Assembly (NCBI RefSeq): GCF_030817275.1
Contig: NZ_JAUSZD010000001.1
Span: forward strand, 124,001 to 188,000
Direction of reading: 5' to 3'
Origin: Paenibacillus sp. V4I7
GTDB lineage: Bacteria; Bacillota; Bacilli; Paenibacillales; NBRC-103111
DNA length: 64,000 nucleotides
Both the position numbers and the translations under genes were made by a program. How positions within the stretch are numbered: the first letter of the stretch is position 1; each line of letters opens with the position of its first letter. Under the pieces are notes generated by a model that saw only the letters and a list, made by a program, of their open reading frames with translations, was not told where the DNA came from and did no database searches. Shown here in pieces: positions 44,710-53,548 of the stretch.

Positions 44710-45571
44710 CTTTTATCTCCTCCGCTTGCTCTTCCAAATCCTCATCTACAAATCTGTTTGCAGGACGAGAGTAGTCAGACGTTACGATGTTTCCTAGCCG
44801 TCCGGGATTGGCTAGAATAGATCTAAATCCTTTAACGGTACCCGACTGTTTATGCGTTGCAAAGTATTGTGATTCAAGTAAGTCCTCAATAGATGCAAGC
44901 TTGGCAACTCCGCCCATGCGACCATAGCCGCCAACAATCGTAGATCCAAGTCGGTAATATTCATTGGTGGCTTTGGAATAAATGAGGTCGTCGTCCAGAT
45001 CTTCGATCAATTTAGGTGGGTATTCTAAAATAATGAAGAAGTAGCGAGCAAAATTATATTCATCTGTGTTCTTCTGCCAGTGCTCCATAAAGGGAAAAAA
45101 CATGCTTTCGGCGTAGCGCTGGGCGATGGGTTGTAGAGATGGGAAAGCATCATAATATTGTTGCATCTGATCTACGAGTTCAATAGGGCGAGATTGTACA
45201 TGAATACCGAGCTTTACTTCACGACCTGGACCAAGTGATAACTGGGCAAGCAGCCGCTCATAAGCGCGATCCGTATCCTCTTGTTCAATAATGGAGCGCA
45301 GCTGATAGTTGATCGGTTCCGTCTTGACAGCTCCCACGAAAGTTCGAATGTCCCCTCTTTGCTCCAGCTCTATTAGATTATCACCAACGATTTGTTTTAC
45401 GCCGATTATATTCTTCCAATCGCCTTCTAATTCTCTAGTTTGTATGGATGCTTTCTTGTTTTCTGTTTTCTTCTTCTTTTTACTTAAGGGAATGATAGGT
45501 TTATTGGTCATGACGCGAAATATCAAATAACCAATAAGTCCAAGCCCCAAAAACATAAAAATATCACTCAT
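44690..45571 (-). CDS. Membrane-anchored conjugation operon protein
   Basis: The 293-residue protein has one N-terminal helix (about 3-20), a basic cluster (SKKKKKTENKK) and a soluble domain (about 50-270) containing DNLIELEQRGDIRTFVGAV, followed by an acidic tail. The domain recalls the N-terminal region of VirB4/TraC-type proteins and of plasmid proteins encoded between VirB3 and VirB4, but I cannot name it with certainty. Gene order points to a structural part of the secretion channel. Confidence 0.6.
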   Translation of the reverse strand: MSDIFMFLGLGLIGYLIFRVMTNKPIIPLSKKKKKTENKKASIQTRELEGDWKNIIGVKQIVGDNLIELEQRGDIRTFVGAVKTEPINYQLRSIIEQEDTDRAYERLLAQLSLGPGREVKLGIHVQSRPIELVDQMQQYYDAFPSLQPIAQRYAESMFFPFMEHWQKNTDEYNFARYFFIILEYPPKLIEDLDDDLIYSKATNEYYRLGSTIVGGYGRMGGVAKLASIEDLLESQYFATHKQSGTVKGFRSILANPGRLGNIVTSDYSRPANRFVDEDLEEQAEEIKDDEKSA

Positions 45572-45889
45572 TTAGAATCTCCTCCATAAACCACTTTCTT
45601 TTTTCTTATGTCGTATTCTATATATGAGATGACGGTCTAGGAATAATCCGCTTTGAGGATGTTTAACAAACGAGAGCAGAACTGCTGGCACGAAGACCAT
45701 CGCACACATGAAGAAGACTACGAACGATAATGCAAATGGAAAACTATCGTTATATGAATATTGAACCAATTGGATAAATGTTAGAAGAGCGATTGAGAAA
45801 TAAGCGGTTTGTCGCCATGAGAAGCTTAGTTCCCATATCTTAATCGGTCGACGTTCTTTTTCTGTGTCAAAGGGCATTGCAGTACGCAT
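45572..45889 (-). CDS. PrgI/VirB3-like membrane protein
   Basis: The 105-residue protein has two membrane helices in the centre (about 28-48 and 52-70) and basic ends (YRIRHKKKESGLWRR). Its position immediately before the VirB4 module and its size match the PrgI/VirB3 family of Gram-positive type IV secretion systems. Confidence 0.7.
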   Translation of the reverse strand: MRTAMPFDTEKERRPIKIWELSFSWRQTAYFSIALLTFIQLVQYSYNDSFPFALSFVVFFMCAMVFVPAVLLSFVKHPQSGLFLDRHLIYRIRHKKKESGLWRRF

Positions 45890-45924
45890 TATCAGATGAC
45901 CCCCTTTTCCTGTGACCCTAAAAT

Positions 45925-45951
45925 TTAAGCCCTACGCTGGGTAGGGCTTAA
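45925..45951 (-). promoter_or_regulatory. Hairpin between pilin-like and PrgI-like genes
   Basis: TTAAGCCCTAC and GTAGGGCTTAA form a perfect 11 bp stem with a 5-base loop; AAATTTTAGG follows on the minus strand. It could lower expression of downstream genes relative to the pilin gene or protect the pilin mRNA end. Confidence 0.85.
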
Positions 45952-45965
45952 TTCTTGAAGTTATC

Positions 45966-46331
45966 TTATTGGTTAACAATCCATCCAGCGAGTGAATTCA
46001 TTTTCGCAAGAACGACAATACCGAGACCGGCGGATAATAGACAAGCAACTGCAATTCCCCTTTTTTGTGCATTACCCATGGAGAAGCCAAGCATAATCGC
46101 TCCAACTGCAATCGGAATGAGGATTAGGCCGATACCGATAATACGGAGATTGGTTACCCATCCATCTACTAACTTATTCACGTCTGTACCTGAGGTTCCC
46201 GCTTTAAGGTTGTCCATGGTTGGAACAACAGTGGTATCTGCAAATGCAGAAGTAACGGCAAAAACGTTGAATGCTACAAATGCAACAAACAATAAAACTA
46301 ATACCTTTGAACTAAAACCCTTCTTTTTCAT
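45966..46331 (-). CDS. VirB2/TrbC-like pilin
   Basis: The 121-residue protein has a signal peptide (1-31, FAVTSAFAD), a short extracellular part and two hydrophobic helices (about 63-85 and 93-115) joined by a small basic loop (NAQKRG). This is the typical VirB2-like pilin layout. It is the first gene of the conjugation operon, separated from the next by a stable hairpin, as is common for highly expressed pilins. Confidence 0.78.
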   Translation of the reverse strand: MKKKGFSSKVLVLLFVAFVAFNVFAVTSAFADTTVVPTMDNLKAGTSGTDVNKLVDGWVTNLRIIGIGLILIPIAVGAIMLGFSMGNAQKRGIAVACLLSAGLGIVVLAKMNSLAGWIVNQ

Positions 46332-46485
46332 CTGATAGTCCTCCTAGATAATGTGTCTTTCATCCTGATCTGTCTACATTTCATTCACTATCATCCTAGA
46401 TAACGACAAAATTTGCTGGAAATGTAGGAAAATTAGCCCAATCTGCTTTCTATCATATACCATCTCCCCATAATCTGACAATGCT

Positions 46486-46508
46486 TATGTGTGTAAAATA
46501 CACACATA
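46486..46508. promoter_or_regulatory. Perfect palindrome in the divergent promoter region
   Basis: TATGTGTGTA (46486-46495), AAA, TACACACATA (46499-46508). It lies between the start of the conjugation operon (minus, 46331) and the membrane protein gene (plus, 46619). It is a likely repressor operator for one or both. Confidence 0.7.
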
Positions 46509-46618
46509 GCAAGTGCAAATTTTACATTTTTATGAAAAAATATATTGAAAACCTAACCCTCCAGACTTATAATAAGGAATACAAACATATGTTTGTAGGG
46601 ATTAGGGAGGAGAAACTT

Positions 46619-47119
46619 ATGTTAGATCATACATTCTACCAAGCAGTAAAGGTTATATATGCAGCCGGACCAGATTGGGCGGTCATCAGCGTATTTGTCC
46701 TAATTATATTGATTGCACTTTATTGTGTGCTTGCCTCAAAGGTAAACCGATTACTTCATGCTGGGATTGCCGTGTTCGTATGTTTGCTGGTGACGTACAT
46801 GCCATGCGTATGGTTTCCACAAATATTAGAAGGTATATATTTGAAGTTGGGTTTGATTACGCCTTGGTATCTCGAGACTGTCCCTAAAATAATCGTCTTC
46901 CCTACCCTCTGGCTACCAGCTATTTTAGTACCCATTGCGTTATGGACTGTTTGTGTAATGGTGGCAGATACCCTAGGAGGGAAGCCACTTTTGACAAAGA
47001 AAATAATCGCTCGTAATCATGAGAATGCACTTGATATTAATCGTCAAATGGTTGAGCAATGGCGTTTAGAAAAGCAAGAACGTGAACGATTGAAAGAAGA
47101 TCCGGCCGGGCTTCATTAA
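46619..47119 (+). CDS. Membrane protein divergent from the conjugation operon
   Basis: I chose ATG 46619, behind GGGAGGAG (166 residues); a longer upstream frame has no ribosome site. Four hydrophobic segments (about 18-38, 48-65, 85-100 region, 98-120) are followed by a charged cytoplasmic tail (EQWRLEKQERERLKEDP). I do not recognise the family. Its position opposite the pilin gene and sharing the palindrome suggests a conjugation-related or regulated role. Confidence 0.7.
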   Translation: MLDHTFYQAVKVIYAAGPDWAVISVFVLIILIALYCVLASKVNRLLHAGIAVFVCLLVTYMPCVWFPQILEGIYLKLGLITPWYLETVPKIIVFPTLWLPAILVPIALWTVCVMVADTLGGKPLLTKKIIARNHENALDINRQMVEQWRLEKQERERLKEDPAGLH

Positions 47120-47140
47120 GAAGTCGGCCGTTTCTTTTTT
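47103..47140 (+). terminator. Terminator overlapping the 3' end of the membrane protein gene
   Basis: CGGCCGGGCTTC pairs with GAAGTCGGCCG apart from a small internal bulge, followed by TTTCTTTTTTTT. The stem begins inside the last codons. Confidence 0.92.
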
Positions 47141-47177
47141 TTGGCATTCAGACTTTACGGCTGAGTAGAAAATCCAA

Positions 47178-47372
47178 TCACCTATTGTTGCTAACAACCC
47201 ATACTTCACATGTGTTGCAAAGGTCTGATTGTGAGGGTATTAATTTCTTTTCCCCGCAAAAGTAACAATGTTTGAACATATATACTTTTTTCACTCTGTA
47301 TTGAGCAATGTTTTCACACAAAAGAAGGAATCTTACTATAAACACTTCAATTCTTTTGTTCACATCAATCAC
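47178..47372 (-). CDS. Small zinc-ribbon protein
   Basis: The frame begins at GTG 47372, one base after the stop of the upstream gene, inside GAGGTGATTG; an internal ATG at about 47280 would give a 33-residue form. The C-terminal half has two Cys pairs (CYFCGEKKL and DLCNTCE) of a zinc ribbon. No family is recognised. The existence of the longer N-terminus is uncertain. Confidence 0.5.
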   Translation of the reverse strand: MIDVNKRIEVFIVRFLLLCENIAQYRVKKVYMFKHCYFCGEKKLIPSQSDLCNTCEVWVVSNNR

Positions 47373-47767
47373 CTCTGTGAAACATGGTTCTCATAAGAGA
47401 AACCTTGATCAATCAAATTGGTTAACCATGTTGCAAGAAATTCGTTAAGCTCCTCTTGCTCATGTAAGTCAACGACATCGTCTTCATCGTATGCGTCCCG
47501 ATAACTATACATATCCTGATATGTGGCAGCATCTGCCGTCTCATCTTCGGGATTGATGCGTATTTCCATATCGGGGTCAGCTATAAGATCACCGTTTAAG
47601 CGGTAATAGTGCGTCATACTAATGATATTTGTTCCAATCACTTCAATAACCAGATCCATAAATGGTGTTGATCGAAGTTTGGTAGAACCCGATTCCCCTA
47701 TTAAAAGTTCCTTCAAATTGCCACCGAGTAACTGATTAATTTTTGAATAACGTTCATTTGCGTTCAT
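47369..47767 (-). CDS. Hypothetical protein, 132 residues (DUF-like plasmid gene)
   Basis: This soluble acidic protein begins MNANERYSKINQLLGGNL. It has a beta-rich middle (DLVIEVIGTNIISMTHYYR) and a C-terminal helical part (FLATWLTNLIDQGF). A ribosome site, TGGAGG, precedes ATG 47767. The leader carries the repeated hairpin (47781-47853) also found before 47902-48321. The function is unknown. Confidence 0.65.
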   Translation of the reverse strand: MNANERYSKINQLLGGNLKELLIGESGSTKLRSTPFMDLVIEVIGTNIISMTHYYRLNGDLIADPDMEIRINPEDETADAATYQDMYSYRDAYDEDDVVDLHEQEELNEFLATWLTNLIDQGFSYENHVSQR

Positions 47768-47780
47768 GTATATTCCTCCA

Positions 47781-47853
47781 GTAGTCCCCTCTCACACCGA
47801 GAGGACAAGAATGTTAACCTTGTCATGCCCGGTGTGAGGGCAATTACCTTATG
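47781..47853 (-). repeat. Repeated leader hairpin, copy 1
   Basis: On the minus strand CCCTCACACCG pairs with CGGTGTGAGAGGG, with an inner GACAAG/CTTGTC stem, followed at once by GGACTACTGGAGG and the start codon. It is nearly identical to 48337-48409. The conserved parts include both stems and the flanking CATAAGGTAA and GGGGACTAC; the loop differs. Confidence 0.9.
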
Positions 47854-47901
47854 GAAGATCTGAATCAGTAGAGATTGTTAACAATGAAACGTTCGTTATG
47901 T

Positions 47902-48321
47902 TTATTCGATTACCCCCATCTTGCCTCCGTACTGGCTAGGCATATCTAAGAGCATCACTATGTTATAAATTTCAGTTACGACTAATTCTAAATCGTTGAC
48001 GTACATGTTAGGCACATCAACATTCTTTAGGTATTCCACATCGTTGATGACCTCAGGTATGAACCAAAAGGTTTGAGCGCTCCCAAAATCCCCTCCAGAA
48101 AAGGTGCAGTAAATGCGTCCGCCTGATACTCGATAGGTATTTATGAAATTGCTTTCGTAGGATCGGACAATATAGTCCTTGTCCTCGATCAACTCAGAAA
48201 CCAAAAGTGTTTTTTCTTCCTCTAGACTCAATCCTTCGATTTGCCCAGTTCCTTTGCACAGTTCACATTCTGAATTAGCAGTTTGAAAATCCTCGTCTTT
48301 GCACTCACAACGAAAACTCAT
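47902..48321 (-). CDS. Hypothetical protein with N-terminal zinc-finger-like motif
   Basis: ATG 48321 follows AGGAG by nine bases (139 residues). The N-terminus, FRCECKDEDFQTANSECEL then CKGTGQI, recalls one DnaJ-type C-x2-C-x-G-x-G zinc module. The rest is alpha/beta without known domain. It shares its leader hairpin with the preceding-by-number gene at 47369-47767, so the two are probably co-regulated. Confidence 0.65.
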   Translation of the reverse strand: MSFRCECKDEDFQTANSECELCKGTGQIEGLSLEEEKTLLVSELIEDKDYIVRSYESNFINTYRVSGGRIYCTFSGGDFGSAQTFWFIPEVINDVEYLKNVDVPNMYVNDLELVVTEIYNIVMLLDMPSQYGGKMGVIE

Positions 48322-48336
48322 TCTAATCATCTCCTG

Positions 48337-48409
48337 GTAGTCCCCTCTCACACCGAGAGGACAATTTTGTCAAACTTGTCATGCCCGGTGTGAGGGCTCT
48401 TACCTTATG
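48337..48409 (-). repeat. Repeated leader hairpin, copy 2
   Basis: The structure is as in copy 1 at 47781-47853: outer CCCTCACACCG / CGGTGTGAGAGGG and inner GACAA/TTGTC, with a different loop. GACTACCAGGAG follows and translation starts 16 bases later. Confidence 0.9.
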
Positions 48410-48422
48410 AAATTGTTATATT

Positions 48423-48977
48423 CTAGTTGTATTCATCCAGCTGGCCAATGAAATCATCGAGTTTTAGATCGAATCTCTCATCATGCTCATAAAGAATGAC
48501 ATGGGTCTGAAGTGGGTTAAATCCTTTAACTGAAGCCGGCCCCCAGCCTGTTAAAATTTGCTTTCCAAAATATGAACGAATGCGTTTTTTCATTTGTGTA
48601 AGTTGGGAGTTTGGTCCAAGCTGCTCAACGATCTTTAGGAATAAGGGAAATGTAAATTCATATACTCCCTCTGAATTAGATGCAATAAACTGATCTTTCT
48701 TCAGTTGTAAGAATGTATATATACCATCCTTACACTCGATCGTATCTCCATTCTTTAGGCTCTTTAGTGCTACCTTAATCTCGGCAATAACGGAATCTGC
48801 ATTTTTACTGACGAGTTCAGTAATGATATTCTTGTTAACAACCAGTAGCTGAGTTCCACCGTCAACTGGTTTACAAATGACGGTCGATTTTTCGGTACGT
48901 ATGTAAATGTATGTCTTGTTGTTTCTCAACCGAATTAAATCGCCTGGTTCTAGTGTTTTTAGTATCAGCTTATCCAT
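48423..48977 (-). CDS. Hypothetical protein, 184 residues
   Basis: The protein is strand-rich with repeated small beta units, LEPGDLIRLRNNKTYIYIRT and LKNGDTIECKDGIYTFLQL, suggesting two SH3/tudor-like barrels (about 10-50 and 70-115). The C-terminal part is helical. It starts at ATG 48977 after GGAGG. The function is unknown; its leader carries a third hairpin (48993-49050). Confidence 0.65.
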   Translation of the reverse strand: MDKLILKTLEPGDLIRLRNNKTYIYIRTEKSTVICKPVDGGTQLLVVNKNIITELVSKNADSVIAEIKVALKSLKNGDTIECKDGIYTFLQLKKDQFIASNSEGVYEFTFPLFLKIVEQLGPNSQLTQMKKRIRSYFGKQILTGWGPASVKGFNPLQTHVILYEHDERFDLKLDDFIGQLDEYN

Positions 48978-48992
48978 ACTTCATTTCCTCCT

Positions 48993-49050
48993 TGACCCCG
49001 CCTACACCACGGGGATTATTAATAAAAATCCGCCCGGTGTAGGGGTCGTC
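48993..49050 (-). promoter_or_regulatory. Leader hairpin related to the repeated pair
   Basis: On the minus strand GACCCCTACACCGGG pairs with CCCGTGGTGTAGGCGGGGTC apart from small bulges; AAGGAGG follows. It keeps the CACCGGGC piece of copies 1 and 2 and the same distance to the ribosome site, but the rest differs. Confidence 0.8.
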
Positions 49051-49059
49051 AATATGAAG

Positions 49060-50496
49060 TTAGATGTTGATACTACTTTTCAGTTGCAATTCTTTTACAC
49101 GTTTCCTGTCAGCGCTGGGCACCCACACTTTATCCTGGAATAGGGTGTTGCAGCGTTCTTGGATGGCAGCAAGCTCGCTAGGCGTAACGTCATAGATTAT
49201 CTCTGAGTAGTCGCCACGATACGTGCTGTCCTTATCGTTTAGGATTCCGTTTGGTTTGAGGGCAAATAAGTCATCTACTTGAATTGGGGTTGGTTTTAAC
49301 TCCTCCCGCTTCAGGGAGAAACCTTCTTTCTCCCAGCATTCCAAGATAAAATCAATCTCGTCTTCATCGAGTAATTGGAATCCATCTTCTAAATATCCAC
49401 TAACAAGCTCTGCATGAAGCAAACCTTGAAGCAACATCTTGCGCCCAACGATGGAAATTGGACCAGGCGTATAGCGCCAAATGCTATCCTCAGTTCCGGC
49501 ATCTAGTTCCAGATACTCAATCTCCCCTTTTAGCTTTCCATGTACCCTTTTTCGGAGAGGGAGGCGAAATCTGGCATCGTTACGTAGGTCGTAAAGAGCG
49601 ACTTTCCATTTGTAGAGTGGAAGAACTTTTGCATCACCTTGGTTATAGAGGTTTGCAAGCATGTTATCCTTCCTACCGATGTGGCAGCATGTGTAACATC
49701 CGAATCGACTGCCTCCACAACTGGAAGTCTGTTTACCTGTTGGTGCAGTAAGTTCACATTCACCACCATTACTAGCGTTGTAGAGCGCCAGTAATTCACT
49801 GGTCTCCGATCCCCATGCGAGCCTTCCACGATTGAGAAGATAATCCCAAACATCATCCGTCTCAAAATCTACGATAGGATGATATACGAGGATACGTGGA
49901 TGATCGGAATGACGAGCAAACTTATCGTCAAGTGAATGCTTTGCGATGCTGGCCTTCCTTTTCGTGCTTTCAGAATTACGAACTCCTAAGAACATGATGG
50001 CATCGTAGTCATCAAGTACCATACGATCAGCCATGATACGATTCACAATTTTCGTCACAGGATCGAGCTTTGTCTTATCAGAACACCACCTGAACCGGCT
50101 ACTTTCCGTTGGTGGTGGATTTCCAAAGCCAAGTACCTGAGATAAAAATCGTTTATCCATATCTGGCTCCGAGAGATGAACATATATGGGTAGATTCTGT
50201 TCACGGGCAGCCTGCTGAATCTTTCGTACGTAATTCCGTACGTGATTTTCAAATGCCGGTATTTCAACTCCTGTGACGCTGGTTACTACATGAAGCGGCT
50301 TTGTACGTGCTTCAGGAGGAATCTCCAGAATAGCACGCCAAAGTAGGTCCAACTGCATGGAGCTATCCTTACCATGCGACGTTGGGGCGATCCATACTCG
50401 GCTGTCCCTCATATACATGACTTTTAGTTCGTCAATGATAGACCGAGAATTTGCATTTACGTTCTGTTCTTCCTGAAGTTCAAAGATATTTATCAT
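49060..50496 (-). CDS. Solitary DndC-like PP-loop ATPase with Fe-S cysteines
   Basis: I use ATG 50496, behind GAGGAGCGGGAACG (478 residues). An ATP-pyrophosphatase PP-loop lies near residue 42 (SHGKDSS in place of SGGKDS). The signature CGGSRFGCYTC lies near residue 260, with further Cys next to it, followed by RKDNMLANL, as in DndC, where these Cys hold a 4Fe-4S cluster. In DNA phosphorothioation DndC passes sulfur to the DNA backbone together with DndA/B/D/E. None of those genes is in the window, so this copy acts alone, uses host partners or has another sulfur-transfer or oxidoreductase task. Confidence 0.82.
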   Translation of the reverse strand: MINIFELQEEQNVNANSRSIIDELKVMYMRDSRVWIAPTSHGKDSSMQLDLLWRAILEIPPEARTKPLHVVTSVTGVEIPAFENHVRNYVRKIQQAAREQNLPIYVHLSEPDMDKRFLSQVLGFGNPPPTESSRFRWCSDKTKLDPVTKIVNRIMADRMVLDDYDAIMFLGVRNSESTKRKASIAKHSLDDKFARHSDHPRILVYHPIVDFETDDVWDYLLNRGRLAWGSETSELLALYNASNGGECELTAPTGKQTSSCGGSRFGCYTCCHIGRKDNMLANLYNQGDAKVLPLYKWKVALYDLRNDARFRLPLRKRVHGKLKGEIEYLELDAGTEDSIWRYTPGPISIVGRKMLLQGLLHAELVSGYLEDGFQLLDEDEIDFILECWEKEGFSLKREELKPTPIQVDDLFALKPNGILNDKDSTYRGDYSEIIYDVTPSELAAIQERCNTLFQDKVWVPSADRKRVKELQLKSSINI

Positions 50497-50510
50497 CGTT
50501 CCCGCTCCTC

Positions 50511-52151
50511 TCATATTGGAAAAAATAATTGGCCAGTTTCTTGGTCAATATAGTATTCCAATGGAGTGAATGGAGTGGGAGTTAATGCAGCAGCAGCCGG
50601 TTGTTCTGCCTTTTCTGGCATAACAGGCAAAACTTTATCGAAGTATAACTCGACTGCTCTCAGAAACCTATCGTCCTTCGGATAGACTGGTGATTCATAG
50701 TTGGCGTCCAAGAACGAAGATCGGATCCCTTTCACCTCAAACAGATAAAGCTCAAAGGAGCGGGCGAAGACTTCGGTCCGACGAAGATAATAATCTGAGT
50801 TGAACTTTGTCTTTCCTGTTCATCGGACAACAAATGGATCATCAAATGGTAAAGTTAGAATTGCGCGTCGTACGGATTGTTCGTACTTCTCGTACAAGTC
50901 CAAGAAAGAAAATTGATCACTTAGACGGTCGAATTTAGTACCAAATTGATAATCGATTTGATGCGCGCTTTCGTGCATGTAGCTTGATATTCCATCCAAG
51001 TCTACTAGAGTTGCCTTGAATCCTGGAAAGAACAAGCCCGAAGCCCGGTAGTTGCCTAGTTTGCGAATTCGGAAACTATGATCAGGAGCCAAAGGCAACT
51101 GAACAATGCTCGTCATACGCCTAAACTCCGTTTCAATTTCAGTGAATTTTTCCAAGTCAACGTCGGCATCCAGCTCCACCGTTCCATAATGAGTTAAAAA
51201 CGCATTACTACTCATACGGCTTAGTGTTTTCTGTGGTATGTTCTTCTTGAGCTGCCAAACTCTCGCGTAGGTATCATTAGATTCTTCGCGATCATCAGCG
51301 TCATCTTGCAGGCTGCAGATCTCTTGTAGGAATGGATAGAGAGCTAACTCGTAAATCGATCTAAGGACATCAGGCTCAGTAAGCATCTTCTCCCATGCGC
51401 CTGTGACTTCACATAGCACATCCCATACGCCATTCGGGAAAATGTTGTATAGGTCTATGACTTTTTCTGCATTGGGGTCATGCACATCAGTGCAGAGATC
51501 CTGTACAAGCGTTATAAGCATCTCTGGTCCCACTAAATTAACAGATGATTGCGAACTTCGTTTCGCAACTGCAATCACCTTACGGGCAAGTTCTCTTCGG
51601 ACATAGGCCAAATGAGCCTGTGCATAATTCAGTAGCGAATTCTTCAATAACACGTCTGCCAAGAATGAAGGGACATCGATAATCTTGTAATATTTACCGA
51701 TTTTAGTAAACCCAAGACTTGAGCCGTGTTTTTTGTGTGAAATATCCGCACCGATCGCTCCGTATGCTTCATCATATCCAAGCAACCCATCTTTAACTAC
51801 GACCTTGATACCATTGCTCTCAATGAATGAATCGGAGGCTTTTGAAAGATGTCTAACAATCGCCATAGGGCCGTAAGATTCAATTTTGCCCCTAATTGGC
51901 TGAAAACTGACTTGAATAGGACCATAAGATACCTTTGCAAACAATTCTTCCGTAATAGGAATCTTTTTCATCCTACGTCGAAGTGCCTGATCTGCTATCT
52001 TCTTTTGTTCCGCATAGGTATCTTCTCTAGAAATTCTGATTCGAAGATCACTAAAAATCTCGGAAATATTTCTTTGCTTCATACGTTCCTGGAGATATTC
52101 TTCCTTCGATTTTCTTACACTGTCAACGCGATTAAGCTCTGCAGTAACCAT
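50511..52151 (-). pseudogene. LPD1-like HExxH protein interrupted by an in-frame TGA
   Basis: The ribosome site AGGAGG fits ATG 52151. The frame runs to a TGA at 50820-50822, and the very same frame then continues for 103 codons to 50511. The break lies inside a conserved-looking domain: SSYMHESAHQIDYQFG (HESAH zinc-type motif) before it, and YYLRRTEVFARSFELYLF after it. These are the two halves of the LPD1-type domain of large polyvalent plasmid/phage proteins. The whole would be 546 residues with TGA read as an amino acid. It is a nonsense mutation, a readthrough site or a sequencing error; no good internal start was found after the TGA. Confidence 0.75.
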
Positions 52152-52200
52152 ATACATCATCCTCCTAAGGTGTTGATTAATGTCCGAAAACGACAAAAAG

Positions 52201-52261
52201 ACCCTAAAGGGAGCTTTACATGGGCATAGTTCGCCTATGTTCATATGCTCACCCTTAGGGT
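52201..52261 (-). promoter_or_regulatory. Leader hairpin before the LPD1-like gene
   Basis: ACCCTAAAGGGAGC (52201-52214) pairs with GCTCACCCTTAGGGT (52247-52261), with an inner CATAG/CTATG stem. On the minus strand CTTTTTGTCG follows, so it could act as a terminator or attenuator about 50 bp before the start codon. Confidence 0.85.
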
Positions 52262-52340
52262 TGCTTAACTTGCGTAAGGTCGGACAAAAATTCTGCCTTT
52301 ATTATATCACGCTGCCTAGAAAATAGGAAGGAATAAAAGA

Positions 52341-52361
52341 AGCCACCAAATTTGGATGGCT
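52341..52361 (-). terminator. Hairpin after the 385-residue gene
   Basis: AGCCATCCAAA/TTTGGTGGCT on the minus strand is followed by TCTTTTATTCC, nine bases after the stop codon at 52370. Confidence 0.7.
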
Positions 52362-52369
52362 AATTCTTA

Positions 52370-53527
52370 TTATGGTATTTCGTAAAAAAAAGCTTTTATT
52401 CTGTCATCTGCTCGTTTCAGGTAATCTACGAGTTCTGTCTCTTTGATTTGCTCTAGGTAGGAGCGGGCTTCCACTCCGACCAACGAAAGACTTATATAGA
52501 TATGCTGCAACATTGCCGTATCATTTGGTTTTTCACGCCAAAACTTTTTCATTAATACAGCAAAGTCATCTTCATCCCTCTCACGTAAGTGGGAATAGAA
52601 TCTCTGCAGATCGTCCATGTTATTGCAAATCTGAAAGATGTCATAAGACGACATATATGAGCGAATAACAAATCGGTCTGACCGGGAAGCCTCTACATCT
52701 ATAAAGAAGCCTTTCCAAGGTTTACCCCAAAAAATTCCTGCTTTTGGAACAAATCCATTTGCCAGTAACGACAACTTCATAAAGCCACGGTTTCTGACTA
52801 CCTCTGCTCTCTCTATGTAGGATTTCCCATTATCAGGCGCATTACTAAGCTCTAGAAGATCGTCGTATTCTGTTTCAGTTATCTGCAGGAGATATCGCTT
52901 ATCAATCGTCCTTGCACTGAAACAAGGCTCATTATAGACTTCCATTGTCGTGTCTTCTTCACTGTGCTTATCTGGGTTGTGAAAGTAGATCCATAAGTAC
53001 TCATCACTATTTGAATCAATATTTAAGTAATGACGAGATGTTCTGTACTCTTCCCAAATAGCGTAATTCTCTCCGACAGGATATACCCTAACGTAAGCAT
53101 TATTAACCTTAATATTGATTCCCGAATATATCTCAACTTCACTTGAACGAAATGCATCAATCTCCTCATCATAATGATAAGTAGTGTGTTGAGAGTCTAT
53201 AAAGGGATTCAACTGCTCAATAAGGGCTCTTGTGAATACAGGATACGTACTTCCATTTGAAAAGCAACTAAATTTAACATCACTTTTCGCATGCAGGCAA
53301 AAAGTTGCCTGACGGTAGAACAAATTCGGGTGTAATGGAAGCTGTTGCTGCTCCTCTGTTGACGGTTCTTCCTCTTCAACCTCGGGCTTGATGCTTACTC
53401 TTTGAATATCGCCTTGCGGGAAGGATAAATAGGCGTCCTGACGGGCCTCTTCATACCTGCCAACGAAAGTATATTCGGATTCAGTTTCATTCTTCAAATA
53501 TACAATGATATTCCATGACTTGGACAT
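52370..53527 (-). CDS. Hypothetical plasmid protein, 385 residues
   Basis: ATG 53527 follows CAGGAGG. The N-terminus (SWNIIVYLKNETESEYTF) and an acidic Glu/Gln linker (about 50-65) precede a long alpha/beta region with several aromatic strands (HYLNIDSNSDEYLWIYF). The C-terminal part is helical. No known motif was recognised. It belongs to the block of hairpin-led genes between the DndC-like and SSB genes. Confidence 0.65.
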   Translation of the reverse strand: MSKSWNIIVYLKNETESEYTFVGRYEEARQDAYLSFPQGDIQRVSIKPEVEEEEPSTEEQQQLPLHPNLFYRQATFCLHAKSDVKFSCFSNGSTYPVFTRALIEQLNPFIDSQHTTYHYDEEIDAFRSSEVEIYSGINIKVNNAYVRVYPVGENYAIWEEYRTSRHYLNIDSNSDEYLWIYFHNPDKHSEEDTTMEVYNEPCFSARTIDKRYLLQITETEYDDLLELSNAPDNGKSYIERAEVVRNRGFMKLSLLANGFVPKAGIFWGKPWKGFFIDVEASRSDRFVIRSYMSSYDIFQICNNMDDLQRFYSHLRERDEDDFAVLMKKFWREKPNDTAMLQHIYISLSLVGVEARSYLEQIKETELVDYLKRADDRIKAFFYEIP

Positions 53528-53548
53528 ATAGTGTTTCCTCCTGAGAAT

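Noticed and set aside
47781..48409. CRISPR-like array
   Set aside because: Only two copies, separated by a gene, with inner stems and leader positions; no cas genes in the window.
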